DNA of 64,000 nucleotides, taken from positions 17,443 to 81,442 of the forward strand of contig VENA01000069.1 in the NCBI GenBank assembly GCA_009711785.1. The letters run 5' to 3'. This document shows positions 7,845 through 17,482 of this stretch, in pieces. The position numbers and the translations under genes were made by a program. The stretch is from Bacillota bacterium (GTDB lineage: Bacteria > Bacillota > Clostridia > Tissierellales > MES13). Below the pieces are notes generated by a model. It had not been told where the DNA came from. It worked only from the letters and a program-made list of their open reading frames with translations, and did not search any database. How positions within the stretch are numbered: the first letter of the stretch is position 1; every line of letters begins with the position of its first letter.

Positions 7845-9902
7845 ATGAAAATATCTATAAAGAAGAAATTTATGATATTTGCAGCAGGTTCTTTAGTTTT
7901 ACTACTTATGATAACTTCAGCTGTTATGTATATGCAGAAAGAAAATATTAAGGATAGGACTAATATAACAGTAGATAAGTTAAATGAAAATTCTAAAGAA
8001 GATGTGGAAAAATCTTTAAATGAACTTTGCTTTAAAATATCTAATTATGTGAAAAATACAGAAAAAGAAATTGATAATGTTATGTTAAATGCAGCCTATG
8101 TTTTACAAGAGGCTGATAAGGGAAAGGAATTAACAAATAAAGATTTAGAATCTATAAAAGAAAAGACTGACATGACAGATTTATATCTAACAGATAAAGA
8201 GGGTTCTTTTACTCTATCAACAGAGGAAAAGTCAGTAGGATTAAATTTATTTGACATCTGGGATGGTTATAGAATGCTTGTAACAGGAGAAGCTAAAGCT
8301 TTACCATCATCACTTAAAATGAAAGAAGAAACAGGGGAAATATTTAAGTTTATGGCAATACCAAGATATGATAATAAAGGTGTTATAGAATCTGCATTAA
8401 ATGCTGAAAAAATAGAAAAATCTTTAAAAGATTTTATAAAAGAAAATAATGAAATTAAGTCATTATATTTAATTGATAGTAATAATTTAGTTTTAACTGA
8501 AAATTTAAAAGATGTAGAATCTTCAATTAAAAAAGGTAAAAAATTAGAAAATGAGTATATAAAGAAGGTATTTAAATCTTCTGAAAGTATAATTAATTTA
8601 AAAGGTGACGTTGCAGAGATTTATTACCCTATAAAATATGATGGAAATATTCGTTATGTAATATATTCTAATATAAACACAAAACCATATTTTGAGAATG
8701 CAAACGTAGCTAAAGATACTATAAATAAAGCCCTTGATACAATGGAGAGTAATGTATTTAAGATTATGGCTATAAATGGCGGGATAGTAGTCTTAATTTT
8801 ATTAGTATTTATGTTTTTATTAAATACTTTATTAAAGCCTTTAATGAAAGTCGTTAATGCTACAGATGAAATATCTAAAGGAAACTTAAATGTAAATATT
8901 AAAACAAAGACTAAAGATGAAATAGGTTTACTTAGTAATAACTTTAATAAAATGGTCCAAAATGTGAAAGCAATTATAGGTAATATACAGGATGCATCAA
9001 TGAATTTAAAAAATACTTCAGACTCAATAACTAAATCTTCTGAGGAAGTAAGTCTATCTAGTGATGAAATATCAACAACTGTACAGGAAGTTGCCTCAGG
9101 TGTAAATAATCAAGCAGAGGAAATTAATAAATCCTTAAATACAACAAATGAATTATCAAATAAAGTGAAAAATATTAATGAAAAAATAAAGACTACTATG
9201 AATGATACAGAATTGATGGATCAAAACAATAAAAAAGGTTTAGATTCGGTTAAAGAACTTAAAACTGGATTTAAAAAATATACTTCAGTGGCAACTAATG
9301 TAAATGAAAATGTTGGTAGTCTATCTGAGAAGTCAGAAACAATAGGAAATATAGTAGATAGAATAAATGAAATATCAGAACAAACTAATTTACTTGCATT
9401 AAATGCAGCAATAGAAGCAGCCCGTGCAGGGGAATCTGGGAAGGGATTTGCTGTTGTTGCCGATGAAATTAGAAAGTTAGCAGAACAGTCAACTAATGCA
9501 TCTAATGAAATTCAAAATATTATAGAGGATATAAATAGCACTATAGTTAATGTTAATTCAGAAACTAAAAAAGCAGGAGAAATGCTAACAGAATCAAATA
9601 AATCCTTAGATAATACAGAGGATATATTTAAAAAATTAGATGAATCAATAAAATTAGTAACTAGTAAAGTATATTCATTAAATAATGATATTAAAGATGT
9701 TACAAAGTCTAATGAAAGTGTTGTTGATACTATGGAAAATATATCTGGGGTAGCTGAAAACTCAGCAGCTTCCACTGAACAGATAAGTGCATCAATACAA
9801 GAACAAACTGCTTCTATAGAGGAAATAACATCATCCATACAACAATTAGATGAAATGATTGATATGTTATCTAAGGCTACAAAGAAGTTTAAAATTGATT
9901 AA
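7845..9902 (+). CDS. Methyl-accepting chemotaxis protein with dCache-type sensor
   Basis: A 685-aa transmembrane chemoreceptor. The order is a first membrane helix (residues about 11-30), an extracytoplasmic Cache-like sensor (about 35-290), a second helix (about 297-320), HAMP (about 322-375) and the long coiled signalling domain. The hairpin tip matches the consensus: [19 protein letters not shown] followed by [18 protein letters not shown]. It would pass ligand signals to CheA/CheW. ATG 7845 is used rather than ATG 7797 because AAGGAGG lies just upstream of it. Expression appears to be under the c-di-GMP riboswitch in its leader, linking chemotaxis to the second messenger. Confidence 0.93.
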   Translation: MKISIKKKFMIFAAGSLVLLLMITSAVMYMQKENIKDRTNITVDKLNENSKEDVEKSLNELCFKISNYVKNTEKEIDNVMLNAAYVLQEADKGKELTNKDLESIKEKTDMTDLYLTDKEGSFTLSTEEKSVGLNLFDIWDGYRMLVTGEAKALPSSLKMKEETGEIFKFMAIPRYDNKGVIESALNAEKIEKSLKDFIKENNEIKSLYLIDSNNLVLTENLKDVESSIKKGKKLENEYIKKVFKSSESIINLKGDVAEIYYPIKYDGNIRYVIYSNINTKPYFENANVAKDTINKALDTMESNVFKIMAINGGIVVLILLVFMFLLNTLLKPLMKVVNATDEISKGNLNVNIKTKTKDEIGLLSNNFNKMVQNVKAIIGNIQDASMNLKNTSDSITKSSEEVSLSSDEISTTVQEVASGVNNQAEEINKSLNTTNELSNKVKNINEKIKTTMNDTELMDQNNKKGLDSVKELKTGFKKYTSVATNVNENVGSLSEKSETIGNIVDRINEISEQTNLLALNAAIEAARAGESGKGFAVVADEIRKLAEQSTNASNEIQNIIEDINSTIVNVNSETKKAGEMLTESNKSLDNTEDIFKKLDESIKLVTSKVYSLNNDIKDVTKSNESVVDTMENISGVAENSAASTEQISASIQEQTASIEEITSSIQQLDEMIDMLSKATKKFKID

Positions 9903-9907
9903 ATTAA

Positions 9908-9936
9908 GGAGATAGATTAAATTCTATCTCTTTTTC
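9908..9936 (+). terminator. Chemoreceptor terminator
   Basis: The stem GAGATAGA/TCTATCTC (9909-9916 with 9923-9930) is followed by five T residues. Confidence 0.8.
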
Positions 9937-10007
9937 ATTTTATTTTAGTTTAAATCTATTATATACTAGTAAAAGGATAAAGTTTATAAAAGTTATGGAG
10001 GCTATGT

Positions 10008-10913
10008 ATGATATATAATTTTTTAAATAAAAAAGAAGGACAAGATATAATAGCTAAAAAAGATGAATTATTAGAAAATATGAATGAATTTGAAAGATCA
10101 TTAAAAATGAGGACTGATAAATTAATCGGAGAAAAGGAATATGAAGAATTCTTAAAGGATAATGTATTACCATGGAAAAAGAAAGAAAGGGAAAAAGTAA
10201 AGGAAAGTTTAGATGAATTAAATAGATTATTAAAGGATTTAAGCTTAAATATAGATGAAGAGATACATATAGTTAAAACAACAGGTAGGGAAGAATTTAA
10301 TAGCGCATATACTAGGATGAATACAATATTTTTACCCCAAAGGAGAATTGAAGCTTATAATAATCTAGGTTTAACAAAGTTTTTAGCCCATGAACTTTTT
10401 CATATAATATCAAGAAATAATTTTAACTTAAGAAAAAAGTTATATGAAGTTATAGGTTTTAAACTAGTTAATAATATAAAACTACCAGAGAAATATCTAA
10501 AAAGAAGGATGACAAATCCCGATGCTCCTTTAATTAATAGCTATATAACAGTGCTACATAAAAAAAGAAAAGTAAAGGTTACACCTGTAATACTTTTAAA
10601 GGATGATTATGAAAATATAAGTGATGATAAGGATATATTAAAAAAATTAGATTTAAAACTTTTAGTACTAGAGGATATTGAAGGAAAGTTAAGGGTTAAA
10701 TATAAAAAAGATGAACCTGTATGTCTAGATTTTGTAAAGGTAGATGGATTTTTAGATAAAGTAGGTGCAAATACTGATTCTTCTATACAGCCAGAAGAAA
10801 TCCTTGCAGAGAATTTCGCTTTATTAATAACTGGATATCAAGATGTACCTTCTCCTTTGATAATAGAAAAAATGAAGGATATTTTAATAAAAGAATTAAA
10901 TGAAAATGCTTAA
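10008..10913 (+). CDS. Putative zinc metallopeptidase-like protein (HExxH)
   Basis: A 301-aa soluble protein with no signal peptide. KFLAHELFHIISRNN near residue 122 has the HExxH zinc motif, and PEEILAENFALLITG near residue 265 could supply the third ligand (E in AENFA), as in gluzincin-like peptidases. The N-terminal 80 residues are a charged helical hairpin. I do not recognise the family, and no substrate can be proposed. It precedes exonuclease III by about 70 nt without a clear terminator, so the two may be co-transcribed. GGAGG at 9996-10000 supports the chosen ATG. Confidence 0.65.
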   Translation: MIYNFLNKKEGQDIIAKKDELLENMNEFERSLKMRTDKLIGEKEYEEFLKDNVLPWKKKEREKVKESLDELNRLLKDLSLNIDEEIHIVKTTGREEFNSAYTRMNTIFLPQRRIEAYNNLGLTKFLAHELFHIISRNNFNLRKKLYEVIGFKLVNNIKLPEKYLKRRMTNPDAPLINSYITVLHKKRKVKVTPVILLKDDYENISDDKDILKKLDLKLLVLEDIEGKLRVKYKKDEPVCLDFVKVDGFLDKVGANTDSSIQPEEILAENFALLITGYQDVPSPLIIEKMKDILIKELNENA

Positions 10914-10982
10914 GTTTCAAAGATTATAATTATATATTAAGGGTAATTGATATATACTAAGGATAATTATTGGAGGGAAAGT

Positions 10983-11738
10983 ATGAAATTAGTATCATGG
11001 AATGTTAATGGCTTAAGGGCCTGTGTAAAAAAGGGATTTTTAGATTATTTTAATAAAGTAGATGCAGATATATTTTCTGTTCAAGAAATTAAATTACAAG
11101 CTGGACAAATAGATCTAGACTTAGAAGGATATTATCAATATTGGAATTATGCTTTAAAGAAAGGCTATTCTGGTACAGCTGTTTTTACAAAGAAAAAACC
11201 ATTAAATGTTCAGTATGGAATCGGTGTTGAGAAACATTCAAAAGAGGGTAGATTAATAACATTAGAATTTGATGAATTTTTCTTAGTAAATGTTTATACA
11301 CCTAATTCCCAGAGGGGTTTAAAAAGATTAGATTATAGGATGGAATGGGAAAAATTATTTAGAGAGTATCTAAAGGATCTAGATTCTAAAAAGCCTGTTA
11401 TTTTATGTGGTGATTTAAACGTTGCCCATAAGGAGATAGATTTAAAAAATCCAAAGTCAAATAGAAAAAATGCAGGGTTTTCAGATGAAGAAAGAGAGAA
11501 GATGACAAATTTATTAGAAACAGGTTTTATAGATACTTTTAGATATTTTTATCCAGAGAAAGAAGAAGTATATAGTTGGTGGTCCTATATGAGAAAGGCT
11601 AGAGAAAGAAATTCAGGATGGAGATTAGATTATTTTATTGTATCTGAAAGATTAAAGGATAATTTAATAGATTCTTATATACACACAGATATTTATGGAA
11701 GCGATCATTGTCCTGTATCGGTTGAATTATATATATAA
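10983..11738 (+). CDS. xth: Exodeoxyribonuclease III
   Basis: DNA repair nuclease of the exonuclease III/AP endonuclease family (251 aa), cutting at abasic sites and removing 3' blocking groups. The catalytic set is visible: SWNVNGLRA at the start (Asn), QEIKL (metal-binding Glu), VNVYTPNSQRG (Tyr), GDLNVAH (Asp, Asn), SGWRLDYF and the terminal GSDHCPV (Asp-His). The start ATG 10983 follows GGAGGG; an upstream in-frame start at 10947 would add residues that the family lacks. Confidence 0.95.
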   Translation: MKLVSWNVNGLRACVKKGFLDYFNKVDADIFSVQEIKLQAGQIDLDLEGYYQYWNYALKKGYSGTAVFTKKKPLNVQYGIGVEKHSKEGRLITLEFDEFFLVNVYTPNSQRGLKRLDYRMEWEKLFREYLKDLDSKKPVILCGDLNVAHKEIDLKNPKSNRKNAGFSDEEREKMTNLLETGFIDTFRYFYPEKEEVYSWWSYMRKARERNSGWRLDYFIVSERLKDNLIDSYIHTDIYGSDHCPVSVELYI

Positions 11739-11740
11739 AC

Positions 11741-11777
11741 AAAGAGACACTTAAGGATTTACTTAAGTGTCTTTTTA
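11741..11777. terminator. Bidirectional terminator of xth and the DUF454 gene
   Basis: The perfect 11-bp stem AGACACTTAAG/CTTAAGTGTCT (11745-11755 with 11762-11772) is followed by T residues. The stop codon of the opposing gene lies in its loop. Confidence 0.8.
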
Positions 11778-12133
11778 TATGTTGGTAGAGTTAATAGATG
11801 TATTGTAACACCTATGGCTATAAAAAGTAAAAGTATTTTAATTAAAAGTAAAGGAACAATAAATATAGCTGAGTATCCTATGGTTAGCCAAAGGGTTGAA
11901 ATTGCAATTATTTTTGTTTTTTTAGGAATTCCCCTACCTTCTCTATAATTTTTTATATAGCTTCCTAGATATTTATTATTAATAAGCCAATTATAAAGTG
12001 AATTAGAGCTTTTAACATAACAACTAGCCCCTAATAAAAGTAGTGGAGTTGTAGGGAGTAATGGTAAAAAGATACCTATTATTCCTAAAGCTATCGATAT
12101 AGAGCCAAGTATTATTAATATTATTTTTTTCAG
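11759..12133 (-). CDS. DUF454 (YbaN-like) membrane protein, possible CTG start
   Basis: A 124-aa membrane protein of the DUF454 family: a first hydrophobic segment with the family's PLLPTTPLLLLGA, then SNSLYNWLINNKYLG and NYREGRG, then two more membrane helices. Function is unknown. On the minus strand the only good ribosome site is AAGAGGTGA; the in-frame GTG at 12142 is part of that site itself, whereas CTG at 12133 stands at proper spacing and begins MKKIILIILG, a normal N-terminus for the family. I therefore prefer the rare CTG start. It is a single gene, converging on xth. Confidence 0.7.
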   Translation of the reverse strand: MKKIILIILGSISIALGIIGIFLPLLPTTPLLLLGASCYVKSSNSLYNWLINNKYLGSYIKNYREGRGIPKKTKIIAISTLWLTIGYSAIFIVPLLLIKILLLFIAIGVTIHLLTLPTYKKTLK

Positions 12134-12222
12134 ATAAATCACCTCTTATATAAAACATTTACTTTTCATTTTATATCTTTATATATATATAATCAATAAG
12201 TAAGAGGTTTATTTATTATTAG

Positions 12223-13491
12223 TTATTTTAATGGTATTTTTATGTTCTTTTGTAAATCATAAAGATATCCAGAATTATCAAGGGTAATATTATATTTGGA
12301 TTTTAAATCTATTTTTTAAAATCCAAATTCATTTATAGAAGGTTCATTTTTATTATTAATGTTTTCTCTAAAGCTTTTGTAGCTATCTCCTTTAAAGCCA
12401 TCAATATCTAAACTATTAACCCTTAAACGTCTAGGTAACTTCAATGTAATAACTAAATTTTCATTTTTGTGGATTACTTTTTTGAATGTTATTTCTTTAT
12501 TCATATATGTTATTTTCTTTGGGTAAGAGTCTTTAATGTTAAGATTAATATTATTATCTTTAGAGCCTATCCAAACTCCATCAAATACAATATATAACTT
12601 TTTAAACTCTTCAAAATATATAGAAGGTACAAAATAAAAACTACGACTATTTTCATTAGGATTAGTACTAACTAATCCTTCAGGTTTATAAGCATTTCCC
12701 TTACTATCTAGTAAATAAAGATTTTCAAAGTCTGTAAATAAATATTCTTCATCCATATCAAAGTTTACATCTAAGTTCATTCTAGTAGGACTTATTGTTA
12801 ATTTTTTTAAACTTATAACTCCATGGGGAGAAGTTATTTCTTTGTTTAGTAAATGCTTTTTAGATAATAAAACATTTTCTTTATTAAAGAGGATTTTTAT
12901 ATCATTGAATTCTTTAATAATTTTACTTTCTTTATTATTTCTTATCATAAGTTTAGCATTAAGAGCAATGTATTTAGGGTTCTTTTTTAAAAAGGCGATT
13001 ACTTCTTTATCTTTAAATATTTTTTCAGCCCTTATTTTAATTTTTTCTTTATCAATATTTGTTTGTAAAAAACCACCTTTTTCTTTAAAGTCATTGAATT
13101 TAATATCAATTGTTAGATTAGATTTTTCACTTTTGAGTTTTTTTACCTTTTCTCCATCTGCTATACCAGATAATACTAATCTATCTTCATCGAAGATAAT
13201 ATTATTAATTGTTAGCTTATATCCATCTTTATTAATAACAGTCCCTTTAATTTCTTTATAACCATTTAGCTTTGCATTTTCTGTTCCACTATCACCTTTA
13301 ATTCATTCAACAGCTATTTTTATTATAGGAATATTAGATGCATAGGCTGAAAAGCCTTTTATATATTTTACTCCAATTGTAAAAAGAAACATAAATATAA
13401 TAACTACAGCTAATACTTTACTTATTCTTTTATTTAAGATTCTATCTTTTTTAATAGGGATTTTATCTATTCTTTTCTTTATTATATAAAT
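12223..13491 (-). pseudogene. Pseudogene of a DUF4179-type anti-sigma/sigma-factor regulator
   Basis: One minus-strand frame reads through the whole stretch apart from two nonsense codons, TGA at 13303-13305 and TAA at 12316-12318. The reading gives a basic cytoplasmic tail (KRIDKIPIKKDRILNKR), one membrane helix, an extracytoplasmic DUF4179-like domain (KDGYKLTINNIIFDEDRL), the DUF5643-like half, and after the second stop a plausible natural C-terminus (NITLDNSGYLYDLQKN). The front of the gene is missing: the frame closes (TAG, 13492-13494) before any start. Such proteins usually restrain an ECF sigma factor encoded next to them, and none is present. The piece 12316-12948 could be mistaken for an intact gene. 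Confidence 0.8.
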
Positions 13492-13685
13492 CTAAACATA
13501 TTAAAGACAAACAAAACTAATTATGTTATATTTTTTTAACAATTAGATTAAATGGTAATATTTAACCTACATAGAATATAATAGATAAAAAGAAGGATAT
13601 AATTACATTTCATAGAAATTATAGAAAGTATTAGTTTGAAGACTATATAGTAAAAATAAGTACTAGGGGGAGTAGATATATTTTT

Positions 13686-14870
13686 ATGTTTAGATTTAAA
13701 AAAGTAATTTTCTTAATTTTTTTAATTGTGAGTATTATACTCATAAGCATAGTATTTTTAAGGGATGATAAAGTTAAAAACGTTGTTAAAAGGGATTTAA
13801 TTATGTCAGATAGTAATAATTTAAATAATGAAATGCTAAGTTCTATTTCAAAAAAAGGGATTATAGTATTAGGAGAATATCACGGCGTTAAAGAACACCA
13901 TGAACTTTTGAAAAATTTAGCCATTGAATTAAACAAAAAAAATTATAATACACTTTTAATTGAAACACCTCAGGCATGGAGTTGGATATATGAAGATTAT
14001 ACTACGGGAAATATTTCAGAGGTTGATGAAATAATAAGTAAAAGGTTTAGGTTTTATACAGCTAATTTAAAAGATATAAGAAAATATAATATAAACTTAC
14101 CAGAAAAGGAAAGGTTAAGGGTAAAAACTATTGATATAAATCATAATCCTTATTATTATATTACTTCTTTAGAATTTATGGTCCAATTCATTGAGAATAA
14201 AGAACCTATAAAGATACTTATCAAAGAATTAAAGGAAAATGTTGAGGATGAAGAAAACTATAAAAAGGTAGTTTTAGATTTTAATAATAACCTAAAAAAA
14301 TATAAAAGCAAGTTTTCTTCTAAATGGTATAATAGGTTAAATAAAATGACAGACATAGAAATTAAAAGTATAAAATGTAGAAAATATTTAAAGGATGGAA
14401 AAAGAAAATCAAGATATATTGAAAGGGAAAATATAATAAAAAGCTTAGTGGAAGATAATTTAAAAATTACAGATAAACTTATTATTAATGTTGGTGCAAA
14501 TCATGCCCAAAAGAAACCCTTTAGAGGAACTAAGCATGAATGGATTGGGGAATATTTATCCTATAAAAGTTCTTATGCTAAGGATAACACCTATTGTTTA
14601 TTGGTTATACCCAAAAAGGGAAAAATACAATGGGGCTCATTTGATAATCATAAAAGTATTGATATTACAAAATCTTCTGATAATGCTGAACTCTTTAAAA
14701 TTATAGCAGAGACTTCAAAGGATAAGATAGGTTTTTTATTATTTAATGATCAAATATTTGAAAATGAGAAGATGCCTTTAAATTTTTATTATAATAAAAT
14801 AAAAATAAAACCAAAAAAGCAATACGATGGAGTTATAGTTATACCAAAGGCTAATGTAATAAAAAGATAG
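13686..14870 (+). CDS. Membrane-anchored Tiki/ChaN/EreA-superfamily protein
   Basis: A 394-aa protein with an N-terminal signal anchor (residues 7-25) and an extracytoplasmic domain. The motif VLGEYHGVKEHHELL near residue 60, the following LLIETPQAW, then RVKTIDINHNP, and later INVGANHAQKK match the layout of the Tiki/ChaN haem-binding and erythromycin-esterase superfamily, where GE.HG and later His residues form the active or haem site. Substrate is unknown. It is followed after 13 nt by a lipoprotein of the same superfamily, so the two are one operon and probably an ancient duplication. Spacing from AGGGGGAG to the ATG is long, about 14 nt. Confidence 0.65.
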   Translation: MFRFKKVIFLIFLIVSIILISIVFLRDDKVKNVVKRDLIMSDSNNLNNEMLSSISKKGIIVLGEYHGVKEHHELLKNLAIELNKKNYNTLLIETPQAWSWIYEDYTTGNISEVDEIISKRFRFYTANLKDIRKYNINLPEKERLRVKTIDINHNPYYYITSLEFMVQFIENKEPIKILIKELKENVEDEENYKKVVLDFNNNLKKYKSKFSSKWYNRLNKMTDIEIKSIKCRKYLKDGKRKSRYIERENIIKSLVEDNLKITDKLIINVGANHAQKKPFRGTKHEWIGEYLSYKSSYAKDNTYCLLVIPKKGKIQWGSFDNHKSIDITKSSDNAELFKIIAETSKDKIGFLLFNDQIFENEKMPLNFYYNKIKIKPKKQYDGVIVIPKANVIKR

Positions 14871-14883
14871 AAGGTGGGGTAAA

Positions 14884-16101
14884 ATGGATTTAAAAAAATT
14901 ATTTATAAGTTTAATTATTATTACAATGTTAACAGGTTGTAGTGTAACTGATTTAAAGGATTCAGAGTTTAAAAATAAAGAAGTATATAATTATCTTGAA
15001 AAAAACTATTCTATAGTTGATGTTGAGAGTGATAATTTTGAAGATGTTAATATTATAGATACTGAAAATAAAAGAGTTTTCTTAACAGGAGAGAAACATG
15101 GAAATAAAGGAAATATGAAACTTAGAGAAAAGTTTTTAAAATATTTTAAAAAGGAAACAGATTTTAAATATTATTTATGTGAACTTTCATATAGTATGGG
15201 ATATTTTTTAAATAAGTATTTAGAAACTGGGGATACAGAAATTTTAGATAATATATATAAACCATTAAAGGGTACATATGCATGGAATAAGGATAATTAT
15301 AATCATTGGAAAATGCTTTATGAGTATAATAAAAAACTTCCAAAGGAAAGTAAAATAAAGGTTGTCGGTATAGATATTGAACATCAGCCTTCTAATGCAT
15401 TAAGATGTATATATGATGTATTACCAAAAGAAGAACCAAAGGAAGAAATAAGCGAAATGATTAACGAATTTAAAGCTATAATGAGTCAAGAAAAAAAGGT
15501 TAATCATGAAGGGTTAAAGGATTTTTCTAAGAGACTTAAAAAAGATATAGAAGAAAATAAAAAAGAGTATAAAGAATATTTAGAAGATGATTTATTTATA
15601 TTTAATTTAGTAAATAATAACATTCTTTATAGATATGAAGCATATGGTAATGATAATTTTAATAGTTTTAGGGATGAAAAAATATATGAAAACTTTGAAA
15701 AAATATATAATAATAACCCAGATGAAAAATATTTTGGACAATGGGGTATTGGTCATATATACCAAAGGGAACAAAAAGATGTAAAATGGATGGCTACTTT
15801 AATGAATGATAGTAAAGAATTAAAAGACAAAATAGTATCTATTGTGTATTCTTATGATGATTGTAAGTATATGAGTAAAAATAATGGTTCCTATGAAGTT
15901 AAAGTTATTGATAATTTTGATCATAAACTTGATTTAATTAAAGACTTTACATTATTTAGATTAGATGGTGAGAACTCTCCATTTAATGATGAGTTAATAT
16001 GGCCTTATTCATATTCTATTGAAAAGAAAGGTGTTACAACAGATTATTTTCAGTATTTAGTAGTTATTAAAGGTTTAGATGCAACAGAACCATTAGATTA
16101 A
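14884..16101 (+). CDS. Lipoprotein of the Tiki/ChaN/EreA superfamily
   Basis: A 405-aa predicted lipoprotein: a hydrophobic signal followed by the lipobox LTGC, with Cys19 as the lipid-bearing residue. The mature part has FLTGEKHGNKGN near residue 63, LCELSYSMGYF, VVGIDIEHQP near residue 162 and GQWGIGHIYQ near residue 286, the same order of motifs as the gene just upstream. The pair would place two related domains outside the membrane, one on a helix anchor and one on a lipid. No resistance or haem role can be assigned from sequence alone. Confidence 0.7.
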   Translation: MDLKKLFISLIIITMLTGCSVTDLKDSEFKNKEVYNYLEKNYSIVDVESDNFEDVNIIDTENKRVFLTGEKHGNKGNMKLREKFLKYFKKETDFKYYLCELSYSMGYFLNKYLETGDTEILDNIYKPLKGTYAWNKDNYNHWKMLYEYNKKLPKESKIKVVGIDIEHQPSNALRCIYDVLPKEEPKEEISEMINEFKAIMSQEKKVNHEGLKDFSKRLKKDIEENKKEYKEYLEDDLFIFNLVNNNILYRYEAYGNDNFNSFRDEKIYENFEKIYNNNPDEKYFGQWGIGHIYQREQKDVKWMATLMNDSKELKDKIVSIVYSYDDCKYMSKNNGSYEVKVIDNFDHKLDLIKDFTLFRLDGENSPFNDELIWPYSYSIEKKGVTTDYFQYLVVIKGLDATEPLD

Positions 16102-16162
16102 ATTTTTAACTTTGATATTTATTAAGATAATTAAATACTTGGATTTAGGTTAAATAAAAGTA

Positions 16163-16196
16163 AAAAATACTGAGGATTTTTATCCTCAGTATTTTT
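16163..16196 (+). terminator. Terminator of the Tiki-like operon
   Basis: A perfect 14-bp stem (16163-16176 with 16183-16196) ends in a T tract that is also part of the stem. Confidence 0.85.
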
Positions 16197-16200
16197 ACTT

Positions 16201-16228
16201 TTAAAGACAAATTAAAGACAATATACAG
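16201..16228 (+). repeat. Direct-repeat operator candidate, copy 1
   Basis: TTAAAGACA occurs at 16201-16209 and again at 16212-16220, exactly 11 nt apart, and the second copy runs on as ATATACAG. The same arrangement occurs at 17455-17482. It ends about 57 nt before the CoA-transferase start. A weak -10 (TAAAAT, 16245-16250) would put the repeats at about -57 to -37, an activator position. Confidence 0.6.
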
Positions 16229-16284
16229 TCTTAAAGCTTAGATGTAAAATTAAAATAAGAAACATATGATATGGAGGTGGGCTT

Positions 16285-17454
16285 TTGAAAGCATTAGAGG
16301 GAATAAAAGTATTAGATTTAACTAGAGTTTTAGTAGGACCCTATTGTACAATGATTTTAGCAGATTTAGGAGCTGAAGTTATTAAAGTTGAAAGGCCAGA
16401 GGTTGGGGATGATTCAAGAAGTTTTAGTCCATTTATAGAAAATGAAAGTGCATATTTTATTAGTCTAAATCGTGGAAAGAAAAGTATAGACCTTGATTTA
16501 AAGGAGCCTAAGGATAAATTAATTTTAGAAAAACTTATAGAAAAGGTAGATGTCATAGTAGAAAATTTTAGACCGGGCACCATGGAAAAGCTAGGTTTTG
16601 GTTATGAGGATATAAAAAAAATAAATCCAAGTATTATTTATGCTTCTATGTCAGGGTTTGGTCATACGGGACCTTTAAGTAAATATCCTGCCTATGATAT
16701 GATAGTTCAAGCTATGGGGGGGATTATGAGTATAACAGGTGAGGAAAATAGTAAACCAGTTAGAGTAGGAAGTTCCATTGGAGATATTACAGCAGGATTA
16801 TTTGGGACTATAGGTATTTTAGCAGCTTTAAATAATAGGTCTAAAACTAATGAAGGACAAAAGGTAGATATATCAATGCTTGATTGTCAGGTAGCTATAT
16901 TAGAAAATGCAATTCAAAGATATGAAATAACAGGGAAAATTCCAAAACCCTTAGGTACTAAACATCCTTCAATAGCACCTTTTCAAGCTTTTAAATCTAA
17001 AGATAGTTATATTATTATAGCAGCAGGTAATGATAACTTATTTAAAAAGATGTGTAAAGCAATGTATATTGAAAAAATTATTGAGGATGAAAGATTTAAA
17101 ACAAATAAAGATAGGCTAAAAAATCAAGATGAGTTAATAAATATTATAGAAAAATTAACTATTAAAAAAACAACAAAGGAGTGGATTGAAATATTTAGTG
17201 TTAAAGGAGTGCCAGCAGGACCGATTGATACAATAGATAAAGTAATTAATAACCCTCAAGTGAATGAGAGGGATATGATAGTTAATATAAATCATCCAAG
17301 GATAGGTGATATGAAAGTAGCAGGTAGTCCAATAAAATTATCAAAAACCCCAGTTGAAATAGAAAAATCTGCTCCAGATTTAGGTGAGCATAAAAAATGG
17401 GTATTTAAACATATATTAAAATTAAATGATAATGAATTAAAAGAACTTTTATAA
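16285..17454 (+). CDS. Class III CoA-transferase (CaiB/BaiF family)
   Basis: A 389-aa family III CoA-transferase, which moves CoA between carboxylic acids through an Asp-bound intermediate. The front shows GIKVLDLTRVLVGPYCTM and GAEVIKVERPEVGDD, then NLNRGKKS-like text (SLNRGKKSIDLDL), NFRPGTMEKLG, and the catalytic Asp region YASMSGFGHTGP with YPAYDMIVQAMGG. Substrates cannot be told from sequence. The start is TTG after GGAGGTGG. It opens a cluster with an M20 peptidase, an AbgT transporter and a regulator, and shares with the peptidase gene an identical direct-repeat upstream element, so the genes are likely co-regulated. Confidence 0.88.
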   Translation: MKALEGIKVLDLTRVLVGPYCTMILADLGAEVIKVERPEVGDDSRSFSPFIENESAYFISLNRGKKSIDLDLKEPKDKLILEKLIEKVDVIVENFRPGTMEKLGFGYEDIKKINPSIIYASMSGFGHTGPLSKYPAYDMIVQAMGGIMSITGEENSKPVRVGSSIGDITAGLFGTIGILAALNNRSKTNEGQKVDISMLDCQVAILENAIQRYEITGKIPKPLGTKHPSIAPFQAFKSKDSYIIIAAGNDNLFKKMCKAMYIEKIIEDERFKTNKDRLKNQDELINIIEKLTIKKTTKEWIEIFSVKGVPAGPIDTIDKVINNPQVNERDMIVNINHPRIGDMKVAGSPIKLSKTPVEIEKSAPDLGEHKKWVFKHILKLNDNELKELL

Positions 17455-17482
17455 TTAAAGACACTTTAAAGACAATATACAG
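17455..17482 (+). repeat. Direct-repeat operator candidate, copy 2
   Basis: TTAAAGACA at 17455-17463 and 17466-17474, again 11 nt apart, followed by ATATACAG as in copy 1. TATAAT lies at 17500-17505. Spacing from the repeat to the -10 matches copy 1 within 1 nt. Confidence 0.6.

Noticed and set aside
12842..13261. A 139-codon plus-strand frame in the pseudogene region
   Set aside because: It is antisense to the DUF4179 pseudogene reading; the minus-strand reading makes recognisable protein, and this one does not.
13303..13305. In-frame TGA read as selenocysteine
   Set aside because: No SECIS-like hairpin is evident just after it, the position is not a redox site, the frame has a second stop (TAA), and its start is missing.
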